Shown piece after piece: positions 34,862 to 49,800 of a stretch of 64,000 nt of DNA. The notes beneath the pieces were generated by a model that was given only the letters and a program-made list of their open reading frames with translations, was not told the DNA's origin and did no database searches. The position numbers were made by a program, and so were the translations under genes. Position 1 is the stretch's first letter, and each line of letters starts with the position of its first letter. Source of the DNA: Eleginops maclovinus. Taxonomy: Eukaryota > Chordata > Actinopteri > Perciformes > Eleginopidae. The stretch is from NCBI RefSeq assembly GCF_036324505.1, contig NC_086351.1, positions 7,062,001 through 7,126,000 of the forward strand, in the 5' to 3' direction.

Positions 34862-37800
34862 ATGCCAGAAATCCAACTCAAACACGTCGTGTCTTGCAGC
34901 ACCGAGGACACTGTAAGTTCATTATATCACTTTAATTCAATTCATACAATGTTCCCGACACCAATATTTGTAGATGTATTGTTTTATTTCGGCAAATGTG
35001 AGCATTACTATTACCATTCATCATCACCCTTTGTACGTGGCATATTATTTTTATATTTAAAAATTAGTACTGTATTTTATATACGTAATGTTAACTTTTT
35101 AACATACATCTATGCACCCCTCTACCTTTTTTAAATTCAGATATTGTATTTTGCTTCTATATTGATGTTTCTTGATGATTGCAATATTTGTCTTTTATCT
35201 TGTGTTATGCACCAATACACGAAACTACATTTCTTTTATTTGAACACCTACTTCATTTAACCAGATTCTGATAATCATAATGTATAACAGACACACAAGG
35301 CAGACAACCTGCTGAGCTCTGACACCTACAGAAAGTGGAAAGCAGCAAGATCCGGGGAGAAGCAGACATCAGTCATTCTGCAGGTATGTTTTTTTTAAAG
35401 TGTCCCATCACAAGCATGTGTTGTTTGTCATTGCTGATGTGAATTGTACATTTTTTATAACAACTCATCAAATTAGGGAGTGGGAATTAGCTTTTAGGTA
35501 ATTTGCTACTTCAGACTGAAGTATACGCTATCTGAATTCTGCTAAGTCATTTTGAAAGACCTGAAGTCAGACTTTCTGTGTTGTTTTATCTTAAACTGAA
35601 TATGATATGTTGGGTACATGGCTTGCACTGCGTTTTGGTGTATGGGATTGTATCTATACATAGTGTTTTCTGTTCCTCTCTTTTGATTTCAGTTTAAAAA
35701 TACTAGTGCTGATGCATATCTTGGACAGAAGTTATTTTTTTAATCTGAGGGTTTAAAAACAAAAAATTCACTAAAGAAAAGGACATTGTTGAATTCGACC
35801 TACCCTTTGTTATTGCCAAGGATTGGGCAGTCATTTTTGTGTTACTTCCGAAGAGTGCAACTTTTTCAGAACATTATATTTATGTCACTGACATTTGTAA
35901 CAATCCACCAACAACAATTGCATGCAGTCATGTTGATACTACAACAACAATTCAAAGAATCAGCAAGTCATGATACCAATGAAAATATTTGAGATCCACT
36001 TCCCTCCTTTTATGATATATGTGTGTCCTTTTAAGATTCCCTTTGCCTGCATCTCCTTGCTGAATTGTTTATAGATAAATGCAGAAGTATCCAGCTTTTT
36101 CAAAATGCTGCTACTGCGAAGCTTTTAATTATCTTGGAGACAAAAAACTATTGTGCTCATCTTTATGTCTCTCCAGCTCCTGCCTGATGCTTTAAGAATA
36201 GATTATATAGTTTTAAGATTTATATTGCAGAATATTGATGTCTTGTTAAATACTTTCACTTCTTACATCAAATTTTTGAGGTCTTTGACTTGTATGTTTG
36301 TGTGTGTGTGCTCTGTTGACCTGTGCTGTTTTATTTTTCTCAGTTCGAGAAGGAGGAGCAGGTGCACAGCATTGATATTGGAAATGAAGGCTCAGCTTTT
36401 ATCGAGGTGCTGGTGGGGAATTCATCAGCTGTCAGAGACCAGGACTATGAGGTATTCTTGAAACCAAACACACTACAAAGTATTTCTCCTCACAATTATT
36501 GAAATGACTACATTTCTTATCCTTTTTTGTCAATCCTTTTTTGTCTTTTAGGTTCTTTTGGTTACGTCTTCTTTCATGTCGCCCACGGAGAGTCGTAACG
36601 GCACCAACATGAACCGAGTGCGTTTCTTCGGGCTGAACCAGCTGCAGAAGAGCGCAGCGCAGGAGAAGTGGGACAGAGTAAAAATTGTGTGCAGCCAGCC
36701 ATACAGCAAGGTAAGGGTTCAGTCGCTTAAATGGAATAAAAAACAGAGCGCGATCTCACTCCTAATCAACAGAGTAAAAAAGTAAAACAATTATAATCTG
36801 GACTATGTTCCCTTTCACATAGAGCAGTACAAATGATTGCTTTCACACGTAGATAAAACTTTCGATCGACTGTTGTGTTTAATCGTCCAGTTATGATCCT
36901 GCAGTCCAGTGTACACCAATAAGTATAAACTGTATCCATTGCTATTTGTGAAATAAACACTCCGATGATTTTGCTTTTTGTAGAACATAGCATACGGACT
37001 GGCCTTTGTGAAGTTTCATTCACCGCCTGGCCAAAACGATCCTCTTCCAACAACCTCCCCAGTAAGTCATCCCAGGTCCTCTGAACTCCCAGCGTGCCTG
37101 CAGATGTTCTGTATCTTTCGATATTTTCACTGAGAATATTATTCACCACTGCTGAATTGTGTTCTTTTGCTTGTATGATGCCTCACTGCTCAAACTAAAA
37201 CCATCATTTTTTATACCTTATTTTGAAAAATGTAAATATTTTTTCTACAAAAGCATCTCAAATGCTAAAGGTTGTCCTGACACAAGAAGTCATACAAGAT
37301 ATGTAGGCTACTTTAAATAGTCTGGCATTGGCATAATAATCAGAAATCTGCCTGACTGAAAAAAAAGTAACCTAAGTCATCCTACTAGACATTTGGTGCA
37401 AATGTACTACACTTTGGATTTTAGATAATACCTGAAAAGGATTGATCTTCAGTACCCTGTCTTATTCTAAATATGGATTTAAGTCAATGACAAAAACTGG
37501 ACACACCAGAGAGACTGCAAGTAAGCACTAAACATTTATATTACATGACATTTGAAATAGAAGAGGGTCTTAGTGAGCATGCATCTCACTGTACAGCTCT
37601 TAATCTATTCTGTGAACCATAAAACATGGCCTCTGGTATTTCTGCTCGCAGATTGCTCATCCAAAACCATTTAAAACCCACACAGTGCTTTCTCAGAGTT
37701 AATGTGACATTTGGGTTCAAAAATTCACACGTGTTAAGGTCAAACTCCCATTCAATGTATTTGAATCAGCCCCAGATGTCCTGTAGATCTTTATTCCCTC

Positions 37801-40800
37801 CAGCATACACCTGCCAAGTTTCCATCCATTTTGTTAAATGCAATATTGTTAACTTATTGCTATATTTATTAAAAAAAACAACTCCAGCCCGTCCTTCCAC
37901 CTTCTCTTTTGGCACTAAACTTGTTTTGTCTTCTCTCCTGTCAGAAACTGACAAAGCTGGGACAGTTCAGGGTGAAGGAGGAGGCTCCGTCCTCTGGTCC
38001 CAGCCTTCAGCCTGGCAGTCTCTTCTTCAATCGGGACAATGCAACAAAGTCCACTACCTCTCCAAAAGGTAAATCCATTAGTTTTAATTTACCCAAAGCA
38101 CATTTAAATTATTTAATGTCTTTGTAATGAAAGGGTTCATCACTTCAAATAATTAAAAACATACCAAGTGAGAACTAATTAGGTTTAATGTAAAGCTGTA
38201 AAGGTGTGCCAGCAGACAAAAGGTAGGAGATATTTCAAAGGCATTCTTTGTTATAGAGCCACTTTGTTCCTCAGCAGCCCTTCTCCCTTCAGTGTCTCCT
38301 CAGAGTGAGAGATTGAGTTACGCTGCGGCTGCGCTGCAGGCTGGTGGCGGCTCGGCTTCCTCCTCCACAGTCCAGGCTTCCTCCTCCAGCTCCGCCACAC
38401 CACAGGTACTAAACATCACCACTGTGCATCCACTAAAGGATAGGCCGCTTCATTTAGAAAACAGCCAATTGAAAGAGTGCAGGGAAAGAAAACGAGGCAA
38501 CAAAGCTTGCCAAAGATGGGAACCAGTATTTGGAGTTTAAACTATTACATCAGGTTGGAGAGGGCTACTTAAATTAGATTTTGGACCAAATAGTGAAAAA
38601 TGAAGATTAATCCTATTGCTGAAAAACTCAAACATACAATGAAGTTCAGTATAATTAAAAACGTTAAGAATTTTGCTACTATTGCTTCCATTTTTATCAA
38701 AAGAATGCAAATATGGAAATCAGCATATTTAGAGTAAATTGTAAAAATGCAATAATAATGAAGAGAAGGAGAAAAAAAGTGAAGTGAATTTAAACCACAA
38801 CCTATTGTTAAAAACCCTTTTAGCATTCACATTAGCATTAGAGCAGGGGTGTCCAAACTACGGCCCGGGGGCCAAATGCGGCCCGTGGTCCATTTTTAAT
38901 TGTCCCTCAGCAGATTCTAAAAGTATAATGGAATATGGGAGACATCTGAAACTTATGCTTGTCTTATATTGTATATTTTAAATATGTAAAAATATACTAC
39001 ACAGTATTCATGTCTTAATAAGCCCACAAATACATTCAGTAAATGAAAGTTGAAAGCACAACAAATATAAGTTGATTAAAAAAAAAGACTAATTTGCATA
39101 AAGAGTCTGGAGAGCTGTGATGTAGGCTGTTTTTCTTAAAGCATATTCAAGTACCAACCATCATTTACCAACATTTGAGTGATTTTGCTAAGTTAACTTA
39201 TGAGGCAATACACCTCACCTCTAGTGAGGGGCCCAGCCCTTTGTATGTTTTTCTGTATATGGCCCTCAGTGAAAAAAGTTTGGACACCCCTGCATTAAGA
39301 GTTTTTTTGATCCGCTCTAATCAAATTCATGTTTCATAAAATGAATCAAGCAAAGATAAGCCAAATAAAGTCTGACACTGAACAGTTGTTTACCAGAAAC
39401 AGTCATACATTTTACTACTAAATAATGTATGTTTTTAAGGATTTTTTATTTTTATGAATGACTTTTTTTTGGCAACCAGTGCCTTTTTATTGTGAGTAAA
39501 GAGATGAAATGGGGAGACGGAGGTAATGACTCATGGCAAATGGTCCCGAGCCGGATTCGAACACGGGTCCTTGGCTTGGATTCCAAGCCCCAGTACACTC
39601 TACCAACTCAGCTGCACCGCGGCCCATGCCTTCACATTTTACAGCCAATATCTCACATTTCTTGTGGAAGCTCTGCTCGTTATGTTCTGTTCATGTTGGT
39701 AAAATCCAATTTATTGAATGAATTTGTTACGTGAGCAGCATCTTAAACCTGTACCTTTTAAAAAGTAGGCCTTGAAATATCGTCTGGTTCTGACAGTGGC
39801 GGGCCGTGCATTTCACACCTAGGCCTTCAGTGATGTCCTACACAGTCCTACCTGAATTATTCCACCTCTTAATACCATCATTATGACGCCATGGCTCTAG
39901 AAACTATACATTTAGACAGAAACGCAGTATAACCGGGCGTTGCATCACCTTAACATAGTCAAGTACAACAGAGTTATATTAATATTTCCGAAGCATTTAT
40001 AATCAATACATCAGCATTTACAGTTCACTTAATTCATCAGATTATCTGACAAACCGCTCCTTGACACCTGTGTCTGTCACATAACGCAGAACAAGTGCCA
40101 GCTGTGCTACATTACCCACATCTGACGTCTCGTCCACCATAACAGCGACAAAGGGTGCTTTTTTAATCTTCATTTTGATCTCTTCTCCCATCACTTCAGC
40201 AATAGCATAAATCAGGTCGTTTTGTATTTTGCCTGACGTCCCAGTAAACATGTTGTTTGTGTACAGGTGGTAATGCAAATCTGTGTTGTTCTCAGCAAGA
40301 AAAGAAAGAAGCTCCACGTAGTTTCCTCTGTTTCTGGACTCGGCGCTTTCATCGTGTCCCCTAAATGAAAGTTCCTGTTTACCCAAAAACAGGACACAAT
40401 CAATCAGTCTTTCAATATTTCCCTATTTTTGTTCACCCTTTCGTTGTGGAGCTCCGTTTCCCTGCGCACTTGTTCGTTGAGCTGTAGATCCACTCGGGTG
40501 TCCCCAAAGGTTTTCAAAAGCACCAGTGCTTCCAAGTGCCCAGCTGTGCTTTGGTGTCTCATTGCTGCCTTGGTTAGACAACTCAAGTTTGCAAATTTAG
40601 TGTGGCTCCAAACACCAAATCGATCAGTTGCAAATACCAGGCATTCCCGGCAGTACAATTTTCAGTGCCTCTCGGAGGCTGTGAGCCAGGGGTACCGCTC
40701 GTAGTTTCCCTGCTGTGCTAGGCTCGCTAGCGTTGGAGTTGGTCGTTCCCTTTTCAAGATGTGTAGCTTTACTTGAAAAGTTCGTTTTGAAAATGGCGTT

Positions 40801-43800
40801 GTAATTATATCTTCGACCAAATTGATCTCTTCTCCTCCTTCAGCCATTGTGGGTTGAAAAAAAATAGCTTGTAGAAATCTACACAAATTAGCTCGCTCAA
40901 GTTCTAGTTCTGTTTGCTAGCTTTGCCCATAGACTGTATGGCTCTGCCTACTGCCTAGCTCTGCCTCTCAATAGTGCGTATCCAATCAGAAGATGTGCAC
41001 GTGCTAACGTTAGCGTACGCCTGCTAGCTGGCCCGTTGTCGCCACCTCGAAATCTGATTGGTTAACGCCACAATTTTGTTTGCGTTCACTTTAAGCTACA
41101 GCCGCCCGCACTGTTGATTCTGAAGGCCTAAGGGCAGATTTCTTTGACCCTAGCAACACATTATGGCTGAAATATGATTGGATAAAAGCTCTAACATAAA
41201 GGCCAGCCCTCCAAATCTCGTTCTGAGGCTGGAAGCAGCGCAGCCAAGACGAACGCTATAAAATGAAGAGAATAGACTATGGGGAATAATTTAATACGTA
41301 TTTGTGGAAAAAATATATCAAAATTTAATTTATATTCTGATGATGTTTAGGCCAGCAGAGAAGGCCTTGCTGGCCCTGACGGCCCACCACTGGGTTCTGA
41401 TAAAAACCCATCAGTGTAACTCTGTTTGAGCGCACACTGATAGGAAAATCACTTCAGGGGATTGTCAATATCCCCTACGAGCCATTTGGACTTTTGAAAA
41501 GGGAGAAATAAACATCTAGAACTGCACAAATATATACATGTCTATGCATCAGGAAGTAGTCTCAAAAGAACTGAAATGTGCAGACAGTTTTCAGATGTCT
41601 GCTTTAGTCCACTCATCACCCAACATGATCTCTTTCAACGCACGTCTCATTCAAACGTAGCGTATGAAACATAGTCTATACTTCTGATATCCATGTCATT
41701 TTTCTTCTCAGCCACCGGCAAAAAGAAAATTTGAGTTCAGCAAAGAGCAGAAGTCTTCCTCCGGCCCTCCCCCTTCGAAGAAAAGCCCAGCTGTCTCACC
41801 TGAGGGCAAAGCCGCGACCCCCAAACCCAAGCCGAGCCCCGCCGGCACGCCAAGCTCAAGCACGACGAAAGGTAACTCCTACATCAGCGTCTGAATCGTG
41901 AATATAGATTACTTCTTCACCTGGAAATCTTCATTGACTTGTGCAAATGTTCTCTCCAGCATCACCCGCACAGAAGTCTGCTGACAAGAAACGAGAAAGC
42001 CAATCCAAAGCCGACCCTAAACCCAAGCAACCGAAAGCCAGCGCGCAGCAGGTCCCACTCAAACGCATCCTGGAGGGGGTCGTGTTTGTCCTCAGCGGCT
42101 TCCAAAACCCCTTCAGAGGGGATTTGAGGGAAAAGGCTGTGGAAATGGGAGCCAAGTACAGACCTGACTGGACACCCGACTCCACACACCTCATGTAAGT
42201 GTCAAAAAAGTTATTTTTGCCTCCTGCTAGAGAATAAAGATATTTGACATGCAAGTGTTACAAGTAGGGTTTGGGTATCGGTTGGGTTTTATCCCATACC
42301 GGTGCCTACTCGGTATTTTTGAAACGGTTCCGGTGCCGAAACGGTTCTCGAACCGGTACTTAAAAAAACAAAAATGCACACACGTTGTCAAAAAACAATA
42401 CCCTTTTATTTCCCGGGCCAAATTGAACAAAGTATTAACTTAAATCTTTAAACAATATAAATACAAGTAACATAAAGTAATAAATAAACCAATGTAGAGA
42501 GTCCCAGCCTGGGACACTCTTTGTCCGACACTGGCTGCTGCCGTTGAAGTGCTTGGCCTTTCGTCACGTAATTTATCAAACACAGTGCATTGATCGGCTT
42601 TTAAATAAACTCCATGCACCGTCAGATGTTTCATTAAATTAGAAGTGATACCTCCCTTGCATGCTATTGCTTAAGACATGTTGCATGTCGCAGAATCTGC
42701 GTCCTTAGATGTGAAATGAAGCCAAACCTTGGAGCGTTTTACTTTCGGCATCTTTATTGATCCTCTCACTCAGTTCTGATCAACAAGTGTGCTGAGTAGC
42801 GGCACTGACGTCAGGTTCAACAACCTCAAGTTGACGCCGGAACACCAGGGGGCAGTATAAAAAAAAAAGTCTGGCACCGAAATATTCGTTCTTATTCGGT
42901 CTCGTTACTACCGTTTATGTCAGAACCGGTGCCCTATTGGCACCGCGTTTCGGTGCCCAACCCTAGTTACAAGCCACATCTGTTATACAGCTGCATATAT
43001 TTATAAGTTCTTTTTTTTTAAAAGAAAAGTAGATTAAACATCAAATTGACTAACAGTTCAATGAAACAACATCCACTGTGTTGTTAAGTGTACCCGATGT
43101 ACGTCAACTAAATCAGATTTTGATATTCTCAGCTCATCCTAAAGTAATTGCTGCAGGGGACACAATACACCCAGTCCTCTGGTGGCAAGGACAGCTCAGA
43201 AATATGTCCTTAAAAACAAAGGGAGGTTAAAAAAGAGCTACAAACGAGCCAAAAGATGCAATATACATACATCGTGCAGGATGTTGAAGGCTAAATAATT
43301 TATTGTAGGTGATTAAACTGACAGATTTCTTTGGAGAATACCATTAAAAACAAAAGTCACACATTCAACATGTTAAAATGTAAATGTTTTTTGGCAATAT
43401 GGTTGATTTTGTATTAACGTTTCAGTTGTGAGACAAAGTCAATCTTTTATAAATGTAATTAATATGAAGGGCAAACACCTTTTTTCTAGGTTTTGTTTCA
43501 TGAGAGTTTTTATCATCTGTGGTTGAGTTTTATTATTAAAAAGTGTGTGTGTGTGTGTCCTTTAATCTCCAGCTGTGCCTTCGCTAACACCCCCAAGTAC
43601 AGCCAGGTGAAATCAGCAGGGGGCATCATCGTTCGGAAGGAATGGGTAATGGACTGCCATAAGAAAAAACAGAAGATCTCCCATAAACAGTAAGACAGTG
43701 ATAAAAGTGAAACTGTTTCGATGATTGCATGGGAAAAAGTCCACAGGAGCTTTTAGTCGGGAACATGTGTCCAACGTATGAATCCTCATCTGATTTAATA

Positions 43801-46800
43801 CTTTCCCTTTAGCCACATCTGTACCCTCGACATCCCACAATCTGCACACAGCACTCACATTGATTGAAGAGTCCAAAAATACTCCTCTCACAGCAGTGAT
43901 GGCTGCCTGCTACAGAGAACATTGTAACCTTGAGCAGCTGATGCCTGCTGTGATCACAAATTCAACACAGCCAGCTCCAGCAGCTCTCTAATTATATTAT
44001 ACAATTATATGCTTCATTACAGGAAGTTCGTCTGCTACCTATCTGTCATCGCCCCACTTTAATCTTTACTGAATACTGCGCCGCAGAATACTCGTCTTAG
44101 TCCAAATTAATTGGAATAGTTCTGTGCTCGTGTCGCAGTGTGTGAAGCTTTATCATTTAAGGGATTCCTTCATCATAATAATAATAATGATAATAATGAT
44201 GGTGGTTATCAAAGGTTACTCAACTTGTTAGTGTCAAGCTGCTGTTGCAAAATATAGGGTTAGCAGGATTACTGTTGTGGTGGAAATGGTTTAAGCTGCA
44301 GGGGTTTTTCTAGAAAAATCTAGTATAAGGGCATTTACGAGTGAAGCGGAAAATAATAGTTTCTTCATGTCTTTAAGCTGCTGAGTCATATATTGTGCCC
44401 CAAACAACAAATAAATCCAGAGTGATGGTTTCTTTACTTCCTCCACAGAAACTAAGACAGTAAAAGAAACAAAAGCACACTTTCAGTGTAAGCCTGCTGC
44501 CTGCTACCCGTCCACCGGCAGACCGACAGTTAATCCATCCCGTATTTTTTTGGAGCACCATAAAAAACAAAGCGGTCTCATTGAGACAATTTTCATATTT
44601 TTGGGTAATTATACAGTTTTTGACGAACAGAAATATTGTCTTCTGGCATCACTTCAACATTTTACTGGGAAAATTGGCATTTTGTTCATGAGGGCACAGC
44701 TCCCTGTTACCTAGTTTAGACAAAACCCTGAGCTTTCAAATAATCAGCTCTAAAATTGAATATAGTCTCACTGTCATTAATTGATGTTGTAGTTAAGCCA
44801 ATTTGAAATGTAGATTAAGCGTAATGTGTAACTCATGGAGTTCTGCCTTTTGACAAGTCTTACTGCATACCAAGGAAACAAATTGGTTATTAACTATGAT
44901 CGTTCTCAGTGGCATCAAAATACAGAATAGTGCTCCTCAGATTAGAAAACAACAAGGTGCCATCATTCCGGAACAATCCAGAACCCTGACAGATTATTTT
45001 TTTTACATTGTCAGAGGAAGAACATGAACATTTTGACTTTTTACAACAAGGAACTTTTTTTTTGGTTGCATTATTTCATGGATAATTACCTTTTAAATAA
45101 TTAACATGAGATGGCTTTTTTTCTTTTTGACCATAATGAGGTCCAGCCGGCCATTATATGATTAGAACATTGACTCCATTTGTGCTAAAGTGTAATGCAC
45201 TGTGTAACGCAGGGTTTGACAGTGTGTTGATGGGGCAGGATGACAATGCAGAATATCTCCATAGTCAAGGACGGACATTAAGGTTGACTGCTCAAAGGTT
45301 TTATGGTCGGAAGAGACAGACATCCTTTAATTCAATAGAAAAATCCTGGGTGGATTTTCAATTTTTGGGTCATATATTGCATGCAGTCTGCCTTCAAACC
45401 ACAAATTCTATTTGTGTGACTCAGCAAGAGTTATCTGAAGTTCAATGGAGGAAAAGTCAGAGACAGAAAATACCATGATCTTTTCTGCATTTAAAACAAC
45501 CCATTGAATTACCAGTGTGAATTAGTGATCATGTAATAATGATGATGGGTGAATAATAGAATAGAATTACTTTTTTGATCCCAATTTTGAAATGTTTATG
45601 TTGCAGCAGGTGATGATGACTTCTAAGAGTCTTTTATTGAAGTCTGTGTGTGTTATGTTTACTTAAACGTTGTGCTATTCAGGAAATAATTTGTCTGTAC
45701 GCTGTATATGTAAGGGGCGTAACCTTTTTTGGTGGTAATCTCCCAATTACGTCTGTTCATCTTGCAGCATGAAACATTTCATTTCTCAGACAGATCAAAT
45801 CAATAAGTAATTGAAAGATAAATCGATAACGAAAATAATTGTCAGGTTGCAGTCATTACCGGAACCATCCCTCTCTGTGATTAGCGTGCCTATCTTTCGT
45901 TGTAATTACTTTTATATTAGTTTTGACGTGACTGTTATTTAATTTGAGTTATTATCCAATTCCAGCAGGATAAATGTGGGGATGAGACCGGGTGCTCGGC
46001 AATCGATTTTGACTTATGTTCATCTTCAAGGCTCGAACTGAAAGCGGCTTTGATGAGATTCCTGTGAACAGCCAGAGAAATTAATGTAGGAATATTTTTT
46101 TTAATAAACAATGCTTAAGGGCGATGGCACACAAGGCTGGGGTTTTAATGAAATCTGTTCATTCATTTTAGATTGTCAAAAAGTGCAAAGAAAGTAGAAG
46201 TTCAGTGCAGCCTGTGTTGTCATTCTGCCTCGCGCTCGCCTGTCATTTTGTCAAAGATCACTCACCCTTGCCCTCCCTCTTGTCCTCCCCCGTCTCTCCC
46301 TGCTCCGCTATTGTGAAGCGTGCAGCTTTGATGATGTGTTCTTTATTTAAAAGCTGCATCTGCTATGGGTAATTAAAGGGACCACTTACTTTGATGATCA
46401 CAAGTGCCCAGACAAATATGCATCCTCTCAAACTGTCGCTCCATCATGCACATGCTTTCTCTCTGAGCATCGGGAGGCACTTCCACTGCTGCAGCTCCTG
46501 CCATGCTTACGTCATGTAAAGGTTGGTGTATTAAAGAGACTAAGTGTCCCAGTGACGCTCCAGAGAAGGGCAGAAAACGCTCGAGCAACTCTGCAGCATC
46601 TCGTCACAACCGAGGGTTTGTGGAAGACTGAGATGAAGGCATTTGCTGGAATATATTCCAGCATTGAATTTATACTCATACTTATCTGGAAACGTTAGAG
46701 CAGAAAATAAACACCAACACCTTTAAACTTGCTGAAGTGCACTAGAGGCCATCTCAGCCCATTGATGCTCTGCATCCATTTCACATGAATTATAATATTT

Positions 46801-49800
46801 GGGACAACACTGTTATCTTGTACATTGTATGATGTGTGCAATTTGTTTAGCAGCGTTCAGGGCTAAAAAGGGAGCATCCTCGTAACTTGTTTTTAAAATT
46901 GTGGAGGAAAAATGTAACTTAAAACCTTCCAGCAGAAGCTTTCATTATGCTTAATGATGTTTTTTTTACCATCACTAACTAACAACCTTTGGGGCGGTGG
47001 TGGCAAAGTGGTTAGGGGCTTGGCCTGGGAACTGGAAGGTCACCAGCACAAGTCCCTGAAAGACCAAGTGCTACCTAGGTGTCCCTGAGCAAGGCACCGT
47101 TCCCTACACTGCTCCCCGGGCACTGTACATATGGCAGCCCACTGCTCCTAACACTAGGATGGGTCAAATGCAGAATTCTCTAATTTCCCCACGGGGATTA
47201 TTAAAAGTACAGCTTTTCTTTAACCTGTGTCTGTAGCTCTCTGTAAACGGAGCAGATTGAGCTTGTTGGTCTGCTTCTGAGGTTTCCACATGTAATGCCG
47301 TAAGCAACTGACTCTGCATTACTCCTTACTGCAAACCCACAGTGTCATTTTTCACTTTACAATCTTCCTTGGTAGTGACTTCAATAAAAGAAGAAACCAT
47401 ACGCCAGGGAAATGTCTCCCTACCGAGTGAGCGACTATAATTACACCCTAAAGGTGGTTTGTGCTTCAATGTAATAACGTCCAGGTGCTTTCAGAGCTAG
47501 AGAGAATATATGGAGAGGGGGAGGAGAAATGTCACCCCCTCATTCAACACTCTCTTAGCCTTTGCAGTGGTCATTACAGGTAGCGTTATGATCTCCCTGC
47601 TAACAGCATACTCCCTTCCCCTTTTATTTTGTTTTCTGCTAAGGGTTTACATTAAGGTGAGATTGGATGTAGACAGTGTATTTCCATGTAAAAGAGGAAG
47701 GATGCTTACATGCTTAGTATCCTTGAAACAGACACGCCTGTTTTGAAGATTTCTCAGAACAGGTGTCACATGACTCGGTGAGACGGCTTATATATAATCT
47801 CAGTATTCTTACGCTATGCTGTGATGTACGTGATCATTTTCTGTTTGAACATTCACTATATTATGTTGTTTTGGCCTTTATTGCCTTTTATTATAAATAC
47901 GTATTTGTTAAGGAACCGATAAGCAGAACACATAGGTGTTTTTTATAGGTACCCTTTTCTTGCTATTTTGATTTGGTCTTATTCTGCACCAAATTTCAGT
48001 TCCCTGCCCTAATAATGTCTTACAGAAAGCTCAAGAAACATTTTAAGTAGGGCTGTCAGGCAGCAAGTGTAAAAACCAATTGGACGTTGGGTGGAGTACT
48101 GGGACAAATTATAACTTCTGAATAGGTTGAAGGCTTCTCCCTCTTTTTCTCTCTAATGCAGTAGATCAGATTTTTCCCCCAGCAGGCACACTTCAAAGTG
48201 TTAGGCATTGGTAATGTTTAAAATATCAGGATATGGAACGTCTGGTGAAAAGTATTACCTTGACTCTGATCCTTTGTTCTACTACTGCCCGACAATGGCC
48301 CCCTGCCAATTGAAACATAGCAAAGCTGATTGATAGCGAGAGATATTGCGCAGGCGTTCTTTTCCCTGTGGCCTTTATCATCCTGACACATTTCCTTCAC
48401 CAGTTCTTCGTCTTTCTCCAGGTATCTGATGGATGGAGCAGAGTCAAGCTCGGAGAGCGAAATGGAAGTAGATGAGCAGAGTGAAGAGGAAGTGAGCACA
48501 AAGGTATAATTTGGGTTTTTTTGTGAGCAAAATGATCTAATCAATAATATTTTTCATTACATTTTTTCTTTTCAATAACTTTTTCTAGTTTATTACAGAC
48601 AGTTTCAAAAGGTTTCCATTTTGTTTCTTGCAGACCACACAAAAGCAGCAGAGACAAGTGACCCCGAAAAAGACGCCAGAGAAGAAGAAAGAAGATGATG
48701 AGTATGCAGGTTCAACGGATGTGGATGAACCAGGTTTGAGGCAAACTACTATATAAAGTCACACTGTGAAATCATATAACTGAACTTTACCCGGTCATCA
48801 GTTTAAGATTCAGTCAACATCCGCATATCCATTTGACTCATTTCTATGCGTACTTCAGAAACTAATTTGGATAAAAAAGAAAGGTCATTCAATGTCCTGG
48901 AGAGTGAATACTAGATGAGAGCTTTAGAAAAGACTTGTATTATTTTTTTATTGCCAAAGTTAATCTGAAAAAGGCAGACAGACAGGGTGTAAGGATAGGG
49001 GAAGAAGTGGGCTGTCAGTCTGTTGTAAAGTCAAAATAGAGGAAATAAAAGAATGAAAGCCAAGATCAAAAAGTTACTTTGAATACACAGGTAGACGAAG
49101 GAGCTAACAAAACAAATCTAAATTCTCCTGTCTGTTTAAGGTTAAAACGAGCATTTTAGCATGTCGTGAAAGCCGGCTTATTTCATTTAGTGCATCTTTG
49201 AACTCAGTTAAAAGTGATGCTGAACCTTAAGGTAACACTTTGGGTTATGTACCATGTGCTCAGATTAAAGCCAGTAAAAAAATAATAGCCAAAGGGAGTC
49301 TGTATAAAGTCTTGTCCTTAAATGACTTGGTAGTTGAGGAAAGAGAAACGTTTGAGCAGTAGTGGATAACATTTTAAATTATACATTAAATGTAGATTTC
49401 CTCAGACTACCCACCCAGAATAATAAAGTCCTGCCACACTCAACACACTGTGATGAGTTTCTTTTATGTCTGAACGGAGAGTGTTCTTTCAATGATTGAT
49501 TCTCAATAATAATTGAATGAGTTTCCTTAGAACTTTTGTGCAGAAATACTGTCTCTTTGGCGGTTGTGACTTTTCCCAACATTTTTGGGTCCGGAGTTAC
49601 ACTACACGTCTCCACAAATATTTGACCCCTTTAATTAAGACCCCCAAATTCATGGTTTCTTTAATTGTTTTTTCGGTTTGCATCTTGAAATTAAGTTAAG
49701 AATTGAGAATGTTGTGCTCTTTTAAACCTTATAAAATGTTGTGCTCTATGAATCGATTAATCGGAAAAACATTGGTTGTAAAGATATACAAATATAAACA

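Noticed and set aside
39533..39626. tRNA-like sequence with good A and B boxes
   Set aside because: A body and tail of SINE type are attached, the cloverleaf arms do not pair fully, and a sister copy exists at 6296; it is a retroposon head.
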